Of a DNA stretch of 64,000 nucleotides, positions 35,080-45,330 are shown piece after piece. The notes below the pieces were generated by a model. That model saw only the letters and a program-made list of their open reading frames with translations. It did no database searches and was not told where the DNA came from. The stretch's first letter is position 1. Every line of letters begins with the position of its first letter. This DNA comes from Tetraselmis striata (lineage: Eukaryota; Chlorophyta; Chlorodendrophyceae; Chlorodendrales; Chlorodendraceae): the NCBI GenBank assembly GCA_006384855.1, contig VCJN01000224.1, forward strand, positions 1-64,000. The letters run 5' to 3'. The position numbers and the translations under genes were made by a program.

Positions 35080-36420
35080 GTCCCAATTCCGTAATTTCAG
35101 GGCCAGGAGGGCGGAACGACGGAGTGTGCCTGCTTCGAGACCTCATGGATCATGTGAGGGTTGATAAGGTGATCGCATGGAGTATGTTGAGCGCAAAACC
35201 TTCCTTACGGCCTTCCAAAACAATGACTCAATGCAGATTGAAGTGGCACGAAAGATGCACTTGGTGCAAGCACTTCTCTCCAAGGGCTGCAAGCGAGCCC
35301 TCAAGCTCGCAAAGAGGACATCGGCCCTAACGCGCAAATGGCTAGACTTCACTGCGGGGACTTGTTCGATCTCGAGTACCACCACCACTAGATAGTATCT
35401 AGGTAATTTTCCTGGTAATTACTAGCACCCGCCCCCAACCCCCAATAGCCTATTTAAAGTCACATATATTTCGAATATCACATGTGGACGCTTTTTGTGC
35501 TTTTGTTGCTGACTTTTCGTGGCCCACAACATATGACTTCGGTGCATCACAATGTGTTGCATGTCGGAGGACACTCCAACACACACATATGCGTGCATTC
35601 CGCATCCCAGTGAGAGTAGTTTCGACAATCACCGGCTATCTTCGTTCAGCAATTCCAGCATCGCAGGTTGGATCGACCTATAATGTAAATCTACTCAATG
35701 TTATACTGCGCTTCGCAACAATTCAAGCTCCCCCGATTGCATCAATTCCAAAATCCCCGTACGCGGGACATTTTGAACGACGTTGTCGATGCGTTGGACC
35801 GTGTACAAAGCATTATCCAAGAGCACGCGGTGCTACTAGAAATCGTGTCGATGCCCTAGAACACGTCCTTTGTCGCCGATTTTCCGCGAAGGAGGACGCC
35901 CGCGCAAGATCCGAGCACGATAACGCATGGGCCGCACGATACGTCCATACCCGACGCTTGATATGTCGCCGGATGTTACAAGACGACTCTGGAGTAGCTG
36001 CTCAAGCACTGTGATCAGCCCGAACATCGCTTTCCAAGAAACGCCCGCTACATCGTCATGCGATGCAGCCGCGGAAAGAGCGAAAGCTTTATCGAATTCG
36101 TCGAGTGGGTGACTCACGGGCGAAAGATGACACTTGCACGGCTCGAGCCATATGAATCTGAGTGGGAGCGCTTGATGGATCCAGGCAAGTGCACGAGCGA
36201 CAAGAAGATCGTGATGATGTTGTCGCTACTATACCCGTCCGCCGAGATCGAAAACCAACATATTCGCCGGTTCGAACACTTTTACAACGTCAAGGTGCAC
36301 GAGGTTGTCGCAAGCCTTTGTGATATTGGCATCGGCAACCCATTCAAGAGGGCGGCCTTCGAGAGGAACGCTTAGTGCATGTATCTCATCAATCCGATGG
36401 GCAGCGGAAAGTCCAAATTT
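35080..36420 (+). pseudogene. Fragments of unknown coding sequence
   Basis: Coherent but separated plus-strand pieces: 35177-35395 starts at an ATG (MEYVERKTFLTAF...) and is rich in Lys and Leu. A coil-like RDILNDVVDALDRVQSIIQE lies at about 35770-35830 and is followed by in-frame stops. 36058-36375 has SFIEFVEWVTHGRKMTLARL and a TAG stop. Four bases later a new ATG starts MYLINPMGSGKSKFALTHIK, which resembles a P-loop (GSGKS), but it runs out after about 35 codons into repeat copy D. The order and decay suggest a degenerated large element. Confidence 0.35.
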
Positions 36421-36464
36421 GCCCTCACTCACATAAAGTCGCTGACATTTCCTAGCAACATCCC

Positions 36465-36640
36465 GTTGGAAAGAGGAGGGGCTAGGACACAAGAGGACGG
36501 CCGGTAGCTTGAGCTGTATTTACACCTAGTGTTCCCTACCGTGGTTAGAGACGATAGCATGCCCAATAAGAATAACATAGTCTGAGCCAGTGGCCACAGC
36601 AGAGTAGCAATTGTAATCAATTTTAACTTCAATAACATGT
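36465..36640 (+). repeat. Repeat family R1, 3'-end fragment (copy D)
   Basis: The blocks GAGGAGGGGCTAGGACAC, CTTGAGCTGTATTTACAC, a GTGTTCCCTACCGTGGTTAG block, then AGCAATTGTAATCAATTTTA follow the same order as the R1 termini at 14.8, 16.9 and 29.4 kb. Only the last ~170 bp of the family are present. Confidence 0.75.
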
Positions 36641-36944
36641 GCTGGCGAACGGTCAATATTCTTCACAAGTCGACATGCGTTGGCGAAAGACGTTGCGACT
36701 AAGGCGAAGGAGTGCAAATAAAGATGGCCTCGTGAACTACTATAATTGGGACCGCAACCTCAAGGCCGAGAAGAAGATCGAAGCGTTCGTGAACCGGCTC
36801 GGAGTCATTATGCAACAAGAGTCGCTGCACCATGACTTCATACTGTTCCGCCGCTTTTTACAGTGTCAAGAGAGTAGTACTTAATTCCCGTTTTGGCCAC
36901 CCCGTGGATAAGGGTCAGCGGAGTCAGATCCCAACCATGGTTGG

Positions 36945-37268
36945 GCTGCAGTCCACTTTCCAGTACTGCAGGCTGCAGTGCCGCAAGCAGGTTGCAGTGC
37001 AGGCTGCAATCACCAGGCTGCAGTACCGCAGGTTGCAGTGCAGGCTGCAGTCAACAGGCTGCAGTATACTGCATGCTGCAGTCCGGGCTGTAGTGCAGGC
37101 TGCGGTAGCACTGAAACTACTGATTATCAGGACGGGCGGGACAGTGAAGGGCATATATTTGGGGCACTTTCGGTAACTGCACTGCAGCCCCTTTTCGGGA
37201 AGTACTGCATATTGCAGTGCAATGGCTTAACTGCAAGCTGCAGTTTTTGCAGCCGGCAGTGCAGTAGA
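36945..37268. repeat. CTGCAG-rich palindromic repeat block
   Basis: Over ~320 bp the sequence is built from short, irregularly spaced variants of CAGGCTGCAGT and GCAGTACTGCAG. It contains many perfect CTGCAG (PstI) palindromes and near-palindromes such as TACTGCATGCTGCAGT. It can fold on itself extensively. Overlapping frames rich in Cys, Ser and Ala on both strands are composition artefacts. Confidence 0.85.
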
Positions 37269-37304
37269 TACTGCAGCCCAACCCTGGTCCCAACGGTGTA
37301 CCCG

Positions 37305-37465
37305 CCGCCACATGGCCCACCCACCACCCAGCGACATAGCCGCCGGCATCGCGCCGTCGCACCTTACCGACGTCCCCGTCGCCCTAGCTGCAAGGGCGGA
37401 GCAATACATGAAGAACGATGCAACGCCGGTCGCACCGGCACTATCGTGGGTGAGCGTTTCCATAT
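37305..37465 (+). other. Possible exon, unknown
   Basis: An ATG at about 37312 opens MAHPPPSDIAAGIAPSHLTD, followed by a helical AARAEQYMKND block and a CTATCGTG|GGTGAG-like donor context near 37446. The composition looks coding, but no partner exon was found, partly because the hAT insertion lies just downstream. The call is weak. Confidence 0.2.
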
Positions 37466-37790
37466 AACTCACGAAATTCAGCACCTCCGCCCGCTAACCA
37501 ACTCGAACTACCCCTATCCCACTCTCCGCGGACCCTGCCGACATGCTACCTGCGCCCATTGGCTCGCCCGGCACAACTCACGGTGACGGGCGAGCCCTGA
37601 GGCTACCCCGAACCCTCTACCGTTTCGTTGATCCTTAATGACGCGGTGCGGGCTGGCCACCCGATTGCTGCCGCCAGCCGCGCCGAGACGGGGTGACGGG
37701 CTGGCTTCAGAGATCACCAGATGTTGGGGCTACGCCCCGGCGGCCGGCTTGTTCCGCATCTGCTCCAAAGCTGGATCCACGGACGCTAGG

Positions 37791-37798
37791 GTCCAGAC
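37791..37798 (+). repeat. Left 8-bp target site duplication (GTCCAGAC)
   Basis: It is identical to 39824-39831 and lies directly outside the left end of the hAT element. Eight base pairs is the hallmark duplication length for hAT transposons. Confidence 0.85.
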
Positions 37799-38032
37799 TA
37801 GGGGTAGTCAGTTCAACCTGCCTGAACGGAAGTCAGGCACTTCACGCTGAATTCGGCTTGAAGACGCTTCAGTTCAGGTATTCAGGTATTCAGGCTGAAC
37901 ACCGCGCCTGAACCCCCCTCAAGGCGCTATGTATACTCACTGTATGTGGTGTGGACATAGCAGCGCCTATTGAGTCACTACTACCTAGCGGCAAGCATGA
38001 CAACACATGGACCTCCGAACATGTATATGGAG

Positions 38033-38034
38033 TG

Positions 38035-38089
<55 letters not shown>
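38033..38089 (+). repeat. AT/GT dinucleotide microsatellite
   Basis: An (AT)n start grades into about 20 GT dinucleotides. It lies in the 3' part of the hAT element and is probably hypervariable in length. Confidence 0.95.
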
Positions 38090-38091
<2 letters not shown>

Positions 38092-38299
38092 AATATACGT
38101 GTGTCATGCCGTTCCCCTGAGCAAGAGGTGGTCGGCGGGCCGGCGTGCCTTTGCGCCTCACCCCCCCCCCCCCCCCCCCCCCCCGCGCTCCAAGAGACAG
38201 TGACCAATAAATTACTCAGTGCTTGTAAAGAAATTGTTACATAACTATGATGAAAAACCCCAACCCTCCCGCCTTTGCAGGTTCCCAGTGTCTTGATGA

Positions 38300-39309
38300 C
38301 TTCCTTACGTTTCGGTGGCCTTGATATCCGGCTTGACAGAGAGCATGTAGCACTCCTAGCCAAAGTTGTACGAGAGAGCAGCGTCCACATGTGCAACAGG
38401 TCTACATTCTTGTGTATGGATACTTTAATGGCCATATTCTCCACACCCATCTTATTTCGCACGCTCTGCGTGACTAGGCCAGCGAAAGGGAACACATGCT
38501 CGCACTCTATCTGACTAGCAGGGATCGCATGCAACATACGTGCCAATTCCAATTCCGAGTTTGCAGGGGTGGGACAGCACATCCTGCCACAGACCATTCC
38601 GCGTGGGTGGGCTGCCGCTCTCGCAAGTTTGTGCTGGCGGTCTGCGGCATTGTGCCATACATGTGGTCCACCACAGCACGTGCCGTGATAAAGCTCCTCA
38701 GCATGCTCCATATCTGACGTGCAAATGCAAGCAATACACATGTCAGTATGTTGTATTGCAGCACGATAGGGCATGCACATCAGTTTAGGAGTAATATAAA
38801 ACAGCACGGCATGTTGTGTAACTTACGCTGGTGAAGCGCGTCTTCACTAGTGGGATGAACTTGACAGCCTTCACCCGCATCTCACGGCATGCGAGGACCA
38901 GCGCGTGCCAGCCCTTGGAGGACTTCTTGGTCCAAATGATGCAAGATTTAAGCGTATTCAGAATCTTGCTCAAGGTGAAACTCTGCATGGATACATCCAA
39001 CACATATGGCAGTCAGTAGATAGTGGAGCTGGGCATGTCTACAACATCACATGGGATGCCGACTGCTTACTCATCGTCACCGTCAAGTTCTATCGGTGGT
39101 TCATCGCTGGCACTGTCGGGCCGGGGTAAAGCGGACTGCGACGAGTCGCCAACGTTACGGCGGTTCGTATGGCGGGATGGGCCGGGGCGCGAGCCTCGTG
39201 GCGACGGCGGCATGCTCTCTTCGTTGCCGGCGGCCTGCATGTCGACTTCGGCCTCCGCAGCGCCGGCAAAGGGTTCGGCGGCCTCCGAGGCAACATGCGC
39301 GGCTTCCAT
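38300..39309 (-). pseudogene. hAT transposase remnant
   Basis: A possible N-terminal exon starts at an ATG at 39309 (MEAAHVASEAAEPFAGAAEA...), acidic and Ser/Pro-rich. A middle piece at about 38997-38829 reads SFTLSKILNTLKSCIIWTKK then GWHALVLACREMRVKAVKF and VKTRF, matching the pre-dimerisation part of plant-type hAT transposases. A C-terminal piece at about 38540-38370 reads ELELARMLHAIPASQIECEH and VFPFAGLVTQSVRNKM, which is the hAT dimerisation domain (IPAS..E.VF..AG motif). The BED finger and most of the catalytic core between N-terminus and middle are missing, consistent with an internal deletion. Joints between pieces could not be resolved. Confidence 0.7.
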
Positions 39310-39823
39310 AGTCAACTTGGAGGGGGGGGGGGGACCGGGCGTAGGGTTGAGACTTGAGACTTGAGAGCGGAGAGTGTAGTAGTGATGTGATCGCGCGCCG
39401 TTTGGTGATGCCGTATTCCGTATTCCTTGGCGGCGGGCGCCAGCTTGCGTTGCCGCCCCACCAAGGAATACAGCAAGTGCAGGATGACGCATTACAGAAA
39501 CTGAAAACACCGTTAAATACTGCGCAATATACTATTGGCGCAAAATCATGTACTATATGCCGCATATGTGGGCCTGGTACGGATGCGGCCATGTGCGACA
39601 CCTAGGACGATTATAGTACAATTTCTCTGCGGATTCGGAGATATCAGAGCGAATGGATTCTACCGCTCGCCGCTACACTCAAAACTCGTACGTTTAGAGG
39701 GACTTCAGGTAGGGGGTATTCAGGCCATTTTCGATAGGTATTCAGCCTAAACTGAATTCAGCTGAAGTCGGGACTTCATCAGCCTGAAGTGGCCTGAACT
39801 GAAGCCCCTTCATGGCAACCCTG

Positions 39824-39831
39824 GTCCAGAC
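39824..39831 (+). repeat. Right 8-bp target site duplication (GTCCAGAC)
   Basis: An exact copy of 37791-37798, directly outside the right end of the hAT element. Confidence 0.85.
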
Positions 39832-39845
39832 CCGTTGCATGACCA

Positions 39846-40848
39846 CTACTGGGAGGGTAAAGCTGCAGCTACCGCGTGCGGACGCCCGCCAAGTGTTCTT
39901 GCGACAGGGTGACGAGGGGACAGTTCTATCGGAGCTATTCCTCGACCAGATTTAGCTCCCGATTCAGCCCCGCGTCGACTCGGAAGAACCCATGGACAAC
40001 ATCGAACGGCTGCCCCATGTCGAGTGGATCGACAGCCCGCAACAACAGTCGGGCCTCAAGGCGGACGAGATCACGCAACACGTGGCGAGCATCCTTTAGG
40101 AGCCCTACGGGGCGGAGGCCTAGGGGCATGACGCCCGGCTCTGCCTCCCCTCTGCCTACCGGCCACCGTGGCGGCATGGACTGGCGACTATGAGTAAGCG
40201 GCAGCGGCCCGGCGCGGAGGCCGGCGGCCACAACACCACCGGGGAGCGTGCCGGGGGAGACTTTTTCCGGTCTGTCGTAGACTCTTGGCCCTCGCTATAG
40301 GGCCTCGATCGCCGGCTCATTCCCCCGTCGGAGGAGGAGATGGCGCGGGCAATTGCATGACCTCCCGACTATTGCTTTAACCACGGTCACACGGGGCAGA
40401 CGCGCATCGCGGCTGTCCGGCAGCTCATGGCCGACGAGTGCCTAGACCTCGACGCCTATCCCCACTCCTTCGACCTTCGACCTTCAGAGCCAGAAGGCGA
40501 TATGGCTATCGTGGTGGGGGCAGATACCGCTACGACCCGGGACGCGCGCAGATTCGTGGTGGCCATCATTTAAGCAGTGCAAACCCGCCACATTCGGATT
40601 AACTTGGAGCATGACCCGAGCTGCCCGGGCAGCCTTCGTCTGCGAAACGTGTCGGCGATCGAGCCGGGCGAAATCGCGCCTCGCGCGTCGATACCTCAAC
40701 GTATGCATACAAACTCGGTACGGCGGGCAAATACTCGTAAACGTCGCCCGGGTCTACTGCACGCCCCGGACACCGGCGCGGAGCATGGGCTAATGTTCAC
40801 TTTGATTATACCCTGGACGCCCATGGAAGTGGCGAGCTGTGGCTAAAA
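39846..40848 (+). pseudogene. Long coherent reading frame broken by in-frame stops
   Basis: One plus-strand frame stays protein-like for several hundred bases but contains four TAG and one TGA codon before a TAA near 40570. Sense blocks include RQGDEGTVLSELFLDQI, EEPMDNIERLPHVEWIDSPQ, GLKADEITQHVASIL, FFRSVVDSWPSL, YCFNHGHTGQTRIAAVRQLM and EGDMAIVVGADTATTRDARR. Several stops are one C-to-T change from CAG. Intact genes nearby use TAG, TAA and TGA as ordinary stops, so recoding is unlikely and decay is the simpler reading. The family is not recognised. It directly abuts the hAT insertion, so the hAT may have landed in or beside it. Confidence 0.45.
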
Positions 40849-41190
40849 ACCACCCAGAACGACTCGCGCGGACTTCGCGTCCCGGGCGGTTGCCCAACTT
40901 CGCCGCCGGCACGATCGCGACGCCCGCATGCTCGAGCGCCGCGGCCAACGCGATGCGATCCGACCACGCGCGCAACGGATCGCCACCGATGGCGCGCGCG
41001 ACGAACTGAACGACGAACCATGGACGACCCCCCCCCCCCCCCCCCCTAGGTCTCAACGCAGAAATCCTAGCGACCGACATCCGGGCTGCGGGGGCTACAC
41101 GGGATAACCCGTCGACCGCGAGGACCGAGACGGCGGCGGCAGCCCACATCCGTAGGCGCGTCACCCAACCCACCCGGCTCTTCATGGGAT
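40849..41190. other. GC-rich stretch with a poly(C) tract, unassigned
   Basis: Contains a poly(C) run at about 41030-41046. A minus-strand frame (about 41185-40790) is open but Ala/Arg-biased without recognisable motifs. I do not call a gene. Confidence 0.3.
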
Positions 41191-41367
41191 GAAGTTTATC
41201 TCGCCCGCGGGGAGAGCTCTATCCGCCCCGCGGGCGAATCTACCCGCTCGCCCGGCGACCCCGCACACCCGGCGGCCGCTCGCGCAGCCCTGTGGGTCCA
41301 CGCGGGCGCACGGGCAGCATTGCCGACTTTCCAGTGGTGGGTCCCTTGAGGACGGACGTCCGCGAGC

Positions 41368-42708
41368 GTGAGTCATCGGAGGACCGAGGACCACCTGCGC
41401 CGAGAGGTGTTATTGACAGAACTACGGGCGATCGTGCACCGCCAGGCGGAGCCCGGCCAACAAGCCGAGTCCATGGCCCTGCTCATTCACCTTGAGCGGG
41501 GTGGGGCGCGGCCGGAGCAGGGGCACGCCGAGAGCGATGGCGCATGGGTTGGCACGGCGGTGCATGCAAAAAATACAAAGGAGGCGGGTTCCGCCCGTTT
41601 GACGTGGGGCCTAGTCTTCAGAGGACCACACGCCATGTGCAATGGTAGCATGCAACATACCCTATGCGGGTTCGTGTGGTCGGGCCATAAGATGGATGGC
41701 CCGTAGAGCACCGAAGACTACGCGGGAACAAAATTGAAAGAAAATTCAAATTTCAAATTTTGCTACACCATTTGTTCGGGCACCAAACGTACGACTACGT
41801 TTTCAGCGACGAGTTCGTTCTTTTTCACAAATAGTGGGCATCGGACGCGCAAAAGCATCTCCATCGCGGGTGGACGACCTTCATGCAGATTTTGAGTGAC
41901 GCCCGCAACGTCTACGCTTTGGACATGTTGCCATCCCAAAAGTTGATACGATTCCTAAGATCGCTTGGCATCGACTACACGATTATTACAAGTCCGCATA
42001 CGGCCGCCACGCGAGCGATAAGATACCACAGTACTCATCACGGCTTTGTGGACGCCCAAGTGGTGAAGTACATATCGCTGACAATATCAAAACGCATGAA
42101 AAGTCTTCGGGTACTGTCCCAACAACAACCCAAGTGGCCGGCAATGAATGGATCATCATCGAGATCGCCGAAACCGCGTGCAAGTTGGCCGGCAAGAATC
42201 CAAAAATCGATGGGTGCCCCCACCACCGCAAGATGGACTTGAAGGCGAAGGCCATCATCATGGCGGACGTCAACCGGACATGGCGTGTACCGATGGTCAT
42301 GCGCAACTCCGCCGTCACATATGATGTGTCGTTTCACCCAGACGTGGTTCACGAAGAGCTTCATTGCAAAGGCGAGGTGGAACCATCCGCGCGATCTCGT
42401 CCAATTCAGCTTTTGCATGAGGAATCTCGGCGGCGACAAAAAACATCCATAGGCATTTTACAGCATAGTAGCATTTCGCCGAAGGAATCCAAAGTGTTGA
42501 TCGCCGACATCAACTTCGAGCAATCCATGACCGGCAACTACTGCTCTCGCTACTTGTGCGGCGAGGTGGCAAACTTCGGGGTGTTCCCGATCACAGGGAT
42601 GCGACGAGCAACGACGAGATTCTATCTGAGATCGCGTTCGAGGACGCGTCGATATTTTGATGGGGTCAATACTGGTAGGCTCCCGGTCCGCCTCGTAATC
42701 AACATGTA
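41368..42708 (+). pseudogene. Frameshifted coding remnant of unknown function
   Basis: Successive plus-strand pieces look coding. They are: RREVLLTELRAIVHRQAEPG at 41395-41455; TYDYVFSDEFVLFHK at about 41790-41835; TTFMQILSDARNVYALDMLP continuing to SLGIDYTIITSPHTAATRAI (41875-42020); and, after a frame change near 42120, AGNEWIIIEIAETACKLAGK, MADVNRTWRVPMVMRNSAV and YDVSFHPDVVHEELHCKGE. The last piece ends at TAA 42708. Its general style matches the broken pieces at 30.0-31.6 and 35.1-36.4 kb. No domain is recognised with confidence. It could derive from a large mobile element or an endogenised virus. Confidence 0.4.
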
Positions 42709-43049
42709 ATACCTTTAGTCTTACCAGTATAATGACACTCGTGCGTAGTCATTCCGTGACACACACGTAACAAACTGCACTAGACCCACATCACACGTCA
42801 TCGCGAACGCTATATATATCCGAGGTGGTCTATCCGCATTTGGCTCTAGAAGACCGACAATCTCGCTGCTCTGGCCTAATCCGAGATAGCACGCGCGGCA
42901 GTGCCAATGAACGGGCGCGCGAAAGTGGGCGGCAGTGCGCGGCGAGGCGCGCGGCAGTGGGCGGGCGGAATACATTATTTACATCCGGTTTCGCCCGGGA
43001 CCGCCACGGCGGCGGTCTGCTGCTCGCGAACGACGGCAACGGCTACTGC

Positions 43050-44570
43050 TGCCACGGCGGCCTAGCGGCCAACCCGCGACCCGAACGCCCCACCGCCCGC
43101 CCTGACCCCAACACCGCCCCGGCCCCGGGCCGGCACTCCATCCGCCGGCTTGGCGGGCTGCTTGGCCTTCTTGGCCGGGGGCTCCGGGCTGCTGCCTCGT
43201 CGACGTTGTCGCCGGGGAAGGCTTGCGTGGCGGCCAGGTTCTTGACCGCGTTGGTGTTGTGCTTGATGATGCCGCTTGCCCTCTTTTGTTGCAACTTCAG
43301 CACACCCACCAAGCCGTGGAAGTTTGGCGACGCAGCGGTGGCCGCCCGCGGCAGCGACACGACTTTGTTGCGCTGAACATCCGATACGATCGGCTTACCG
43401 CCATACGTAGGGGTTGAGCGGGGGTCTGACACATCAACTGCGAAAGTCAGTATGCGTGTTGATTGCTTGTCGCGGCGGTGGCTGTGTGATTTCGAACAAG
43501 TGCGAAAACAAACGCGACTCACCTGCGGCTTCCGAGTGCGGCGTCACCTCGCAGACCTCCTCCTCGCCCTTGAACACCATCTTACAAGGGGGCACTTGCC
43601 GGCTAGGTAGTACCTCCTTAGCTCGCGTTGTACCCGGCCTCTGCAAGGCCGAGGGCCTTCGCGAGTCGGTCCTCGCTCAGCAATGGTCCCTTCTTCCTAC
43701 CTACTTGGCAGTCCTTGCCCTCATCCTGGAAGTAGTGCCGAGCGAGGTAGTTTCTCACGTTCCCATGCTTAATGTACATCACAAGGTGCACCGTCAGCAC
43801 AACCCATAAGGATGGCCGCATTGGGGTTGGGAGGAAGGGGGAGGGGGGTACTCTCGGAACGAGACAATGACGGTCTCCTTGGCGTAGATGTTCTTTTGCG
43901 GCTGTGTAGCCGGTACGGTAGTTGAAGGCAGCGTAGCAGATCCGTTCGATGTACGGGGGCGCGGCGATGGGAAACCTAGACGTTTCTTCAGAGGGTAAGG
44001 GATACCCGGCTGAGTGTCGCACGGCAAGCATTCGTCAAAGACAACCGACAGCACCGCCTTGTCTTGAGCTGCAAATGCAACACAAAAACGCAGCACGGGG
44101 CGTTCAACGCCTGTGGAATTCAAATCCACTACGCAGTCATGCTGTCAGCCACCCACCGACTCACTGTACCTGTCAGCTAAGACAACAACCCCCCGCTCGT
44201 GGGAGTATGGCATGGACCGTCGACGGAGGCGTTCTTAACGCCAGTGCCCATCATGTCAGACCCTGCGGGGGGGGGGGGGGGGGGGTGGCGCCGCCTCGGG
44301 TGTTGGGTTCAAGATCTGGGCACTCATGTCGTCGGGTACGCACGAGGTAAAATATAGCGTGACGACACCCTCATTGGACACTTGAAAACCTGCCTCAAGC
44401 AAATCCTTCTTCCCGGCTTCGTCGTATTGATTCCGCTCATCGCAGCTGTTCAGTATGTCCGCGAGCGCATAGCCGAACGCGTCCTCGCCCTGGGGTTGCT
44501 CTAGTCGAACGCGGATACGGCTGTTGGTCGCATGGCGGCGGAACAGTGCGTACTCTGGCTGCGTAGCCAT
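43050..44570 (-). CDS. Probable multi-exon gene of unknown function
   Basis: The minus strand carries several good coding blocks in order. The start is an ATG at 44570 (MATQPEYALFRRHATNSRIR), running through EDAFGYALADILNSCDERNQ to TLYFTSCVPDDMSAQI near 44300. A block QDKAVLSVVFDECLPCD lies at about 44070-44020 and IYAKETVIVSFREYP at about 43895-43850. A block VLTVHLVMYIKHGNVRNYLA to EDRLAKALGLAEAG runs from about 43800 to 43630. VPPCKMVFKGEEEVCEV lies at about 43595-43545, and VSDPRSTPTYGGKPIVSDVQ to GIIKHNTNAVKNLAATQAF at about 43435-43215. A poly(G) tract (44265-44285) lies between the first two blocks, presumably in an intron. Exact splice sites were not all resolved. It lies downstream of a tyrosine recombinase remnant on the same strand, so it may be element-encoded. 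Confidence 0.45.
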
Positions 44571-44946
44571 AGCGTAATATCCCGTATGGCGACCGTATTT
44601 AGCGGTAAAATGAGGACCCATTAGACACATACGTGCTACATAATCGCAATTCGTCCGTATCTACCCCTTATCGGGAAATAGGTCGCGTAATTTGGCGTAG
44701 TGAGCTTGTAATTCGACGGTACCCTCGGCACAAGCCCAAACAGTGAGACAAGCGGCTGACTACGTCGGGGCTGCCAACGGCTTGTAGTGCCGCAAGGGAC
44801 ACGGTGGAGCAAAGTTGTTGGCTTCTCCTAGCTACCGAACCCAACCCCAAGCACTCAACTATAGCAACCACGGAAAAAGGAAACTCCTATAACACAGCTT
44901 TAACATTTCAAAGGGAGGTGGGCAAGGATATGAGTCACCTCGGTCT

Positions 44947-45330
44947 TCATGAATGCGGTCGGAGGAGGGTTGGGCGACGGTGGCCGACGGCGGGGCGGGC
45001 GATGTCGACAAGGCTGCGAAGGACTACATGGGGGGAGAGCAAGCCGACCGAAATCGCAGCGGCGCGGGTAGGAAGCGTCGTTGGGTCGATGTAGTCGTCA
45101 ATTACTGCAGAATTGCGTGCCCAACCGCCCCGGTGGCGGATTTTGTCCAGGGGCACGCCCGATGCGTTTCCGCCGGACGCCGCGCCCTTTCGTCAGGAGT
45201 GCGAGGTCCACACGAATCCTTTGGGGGGGGGGGGGGGGGGGGGGGTCTCGATTGATGCGGCCGAGGGCCCGCTTGAGCCTGTCGCCGAGGGTGGAGGCCT
45301 TCCACGTAAGGGGCAGGGTAGCCATGTCGC
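44947..45330 (-). pseudogene. Tyrosine recombinase (YR) C-terminal remnant
   Basis: Minus-strand codons from about 45219 read GFVWTSHS, then a TGA stop (plus 45193-45195), then RKGAASGGNASGVPLDKIRH, then RGGWARNSAVIDDYIDPT. This has the C-terminal catalytic pattern of tyrosine recombinases: H-x-x-R (HS*R, with the stop replacing one residue), a GGWA turn and the nucleophile-type Tyr in DDYIDPT. Such domains come from DIRS, Ngaro or Crypton-like elements or related YR elements in algae. The internal stop and a poly(G/C) tract immediately upstream (45222-45245) mark it as inactive. No N-terminal catalytic Arg region was found. Confidence 0.7.

Larger units (their letters stand above)
37799..39823 (-). 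mobile_element. hAT-superfamily DNA transposon, 2025 bp, probably internally deleted
   Basis: The element begins TAGGGGTAGTCAG and, read from the other end, CAGGGTTGCCATG, in keeping with hAT YAGGG termini. Both subterminal regions are crowded with TTCAG/CTGAA words (CAGTTCA, GGC(C)ACTTCA). It is flanked by identical 8-bp duplications GTCCAGAC. The minus strand encodes transposase pieces. Inside are a GT microsatellite and a poly(C) run (38160-38184). The imperfect inverted repeats and incomplete transposase suggest a dead copy. Confidence 0.85.

Noticed and set aside
36893..37586. Cys-rich frames across the CTGCAG cluster
   Set aside because: Cys/Ser/Ala content follows from the repeated GCTGCAGT word; not a cysteine-rich protein gene.
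39846..40848. TAG/TAA read as glutamine (ulvophyte-type code)
   Set aside because: The VCBS gene ends in TAG and the RWP-RK gene in TAA, while MDH and the STRAP-like gene end in TGA. Their models close properly with the standard code, so this frame is more simply a pseudogene.
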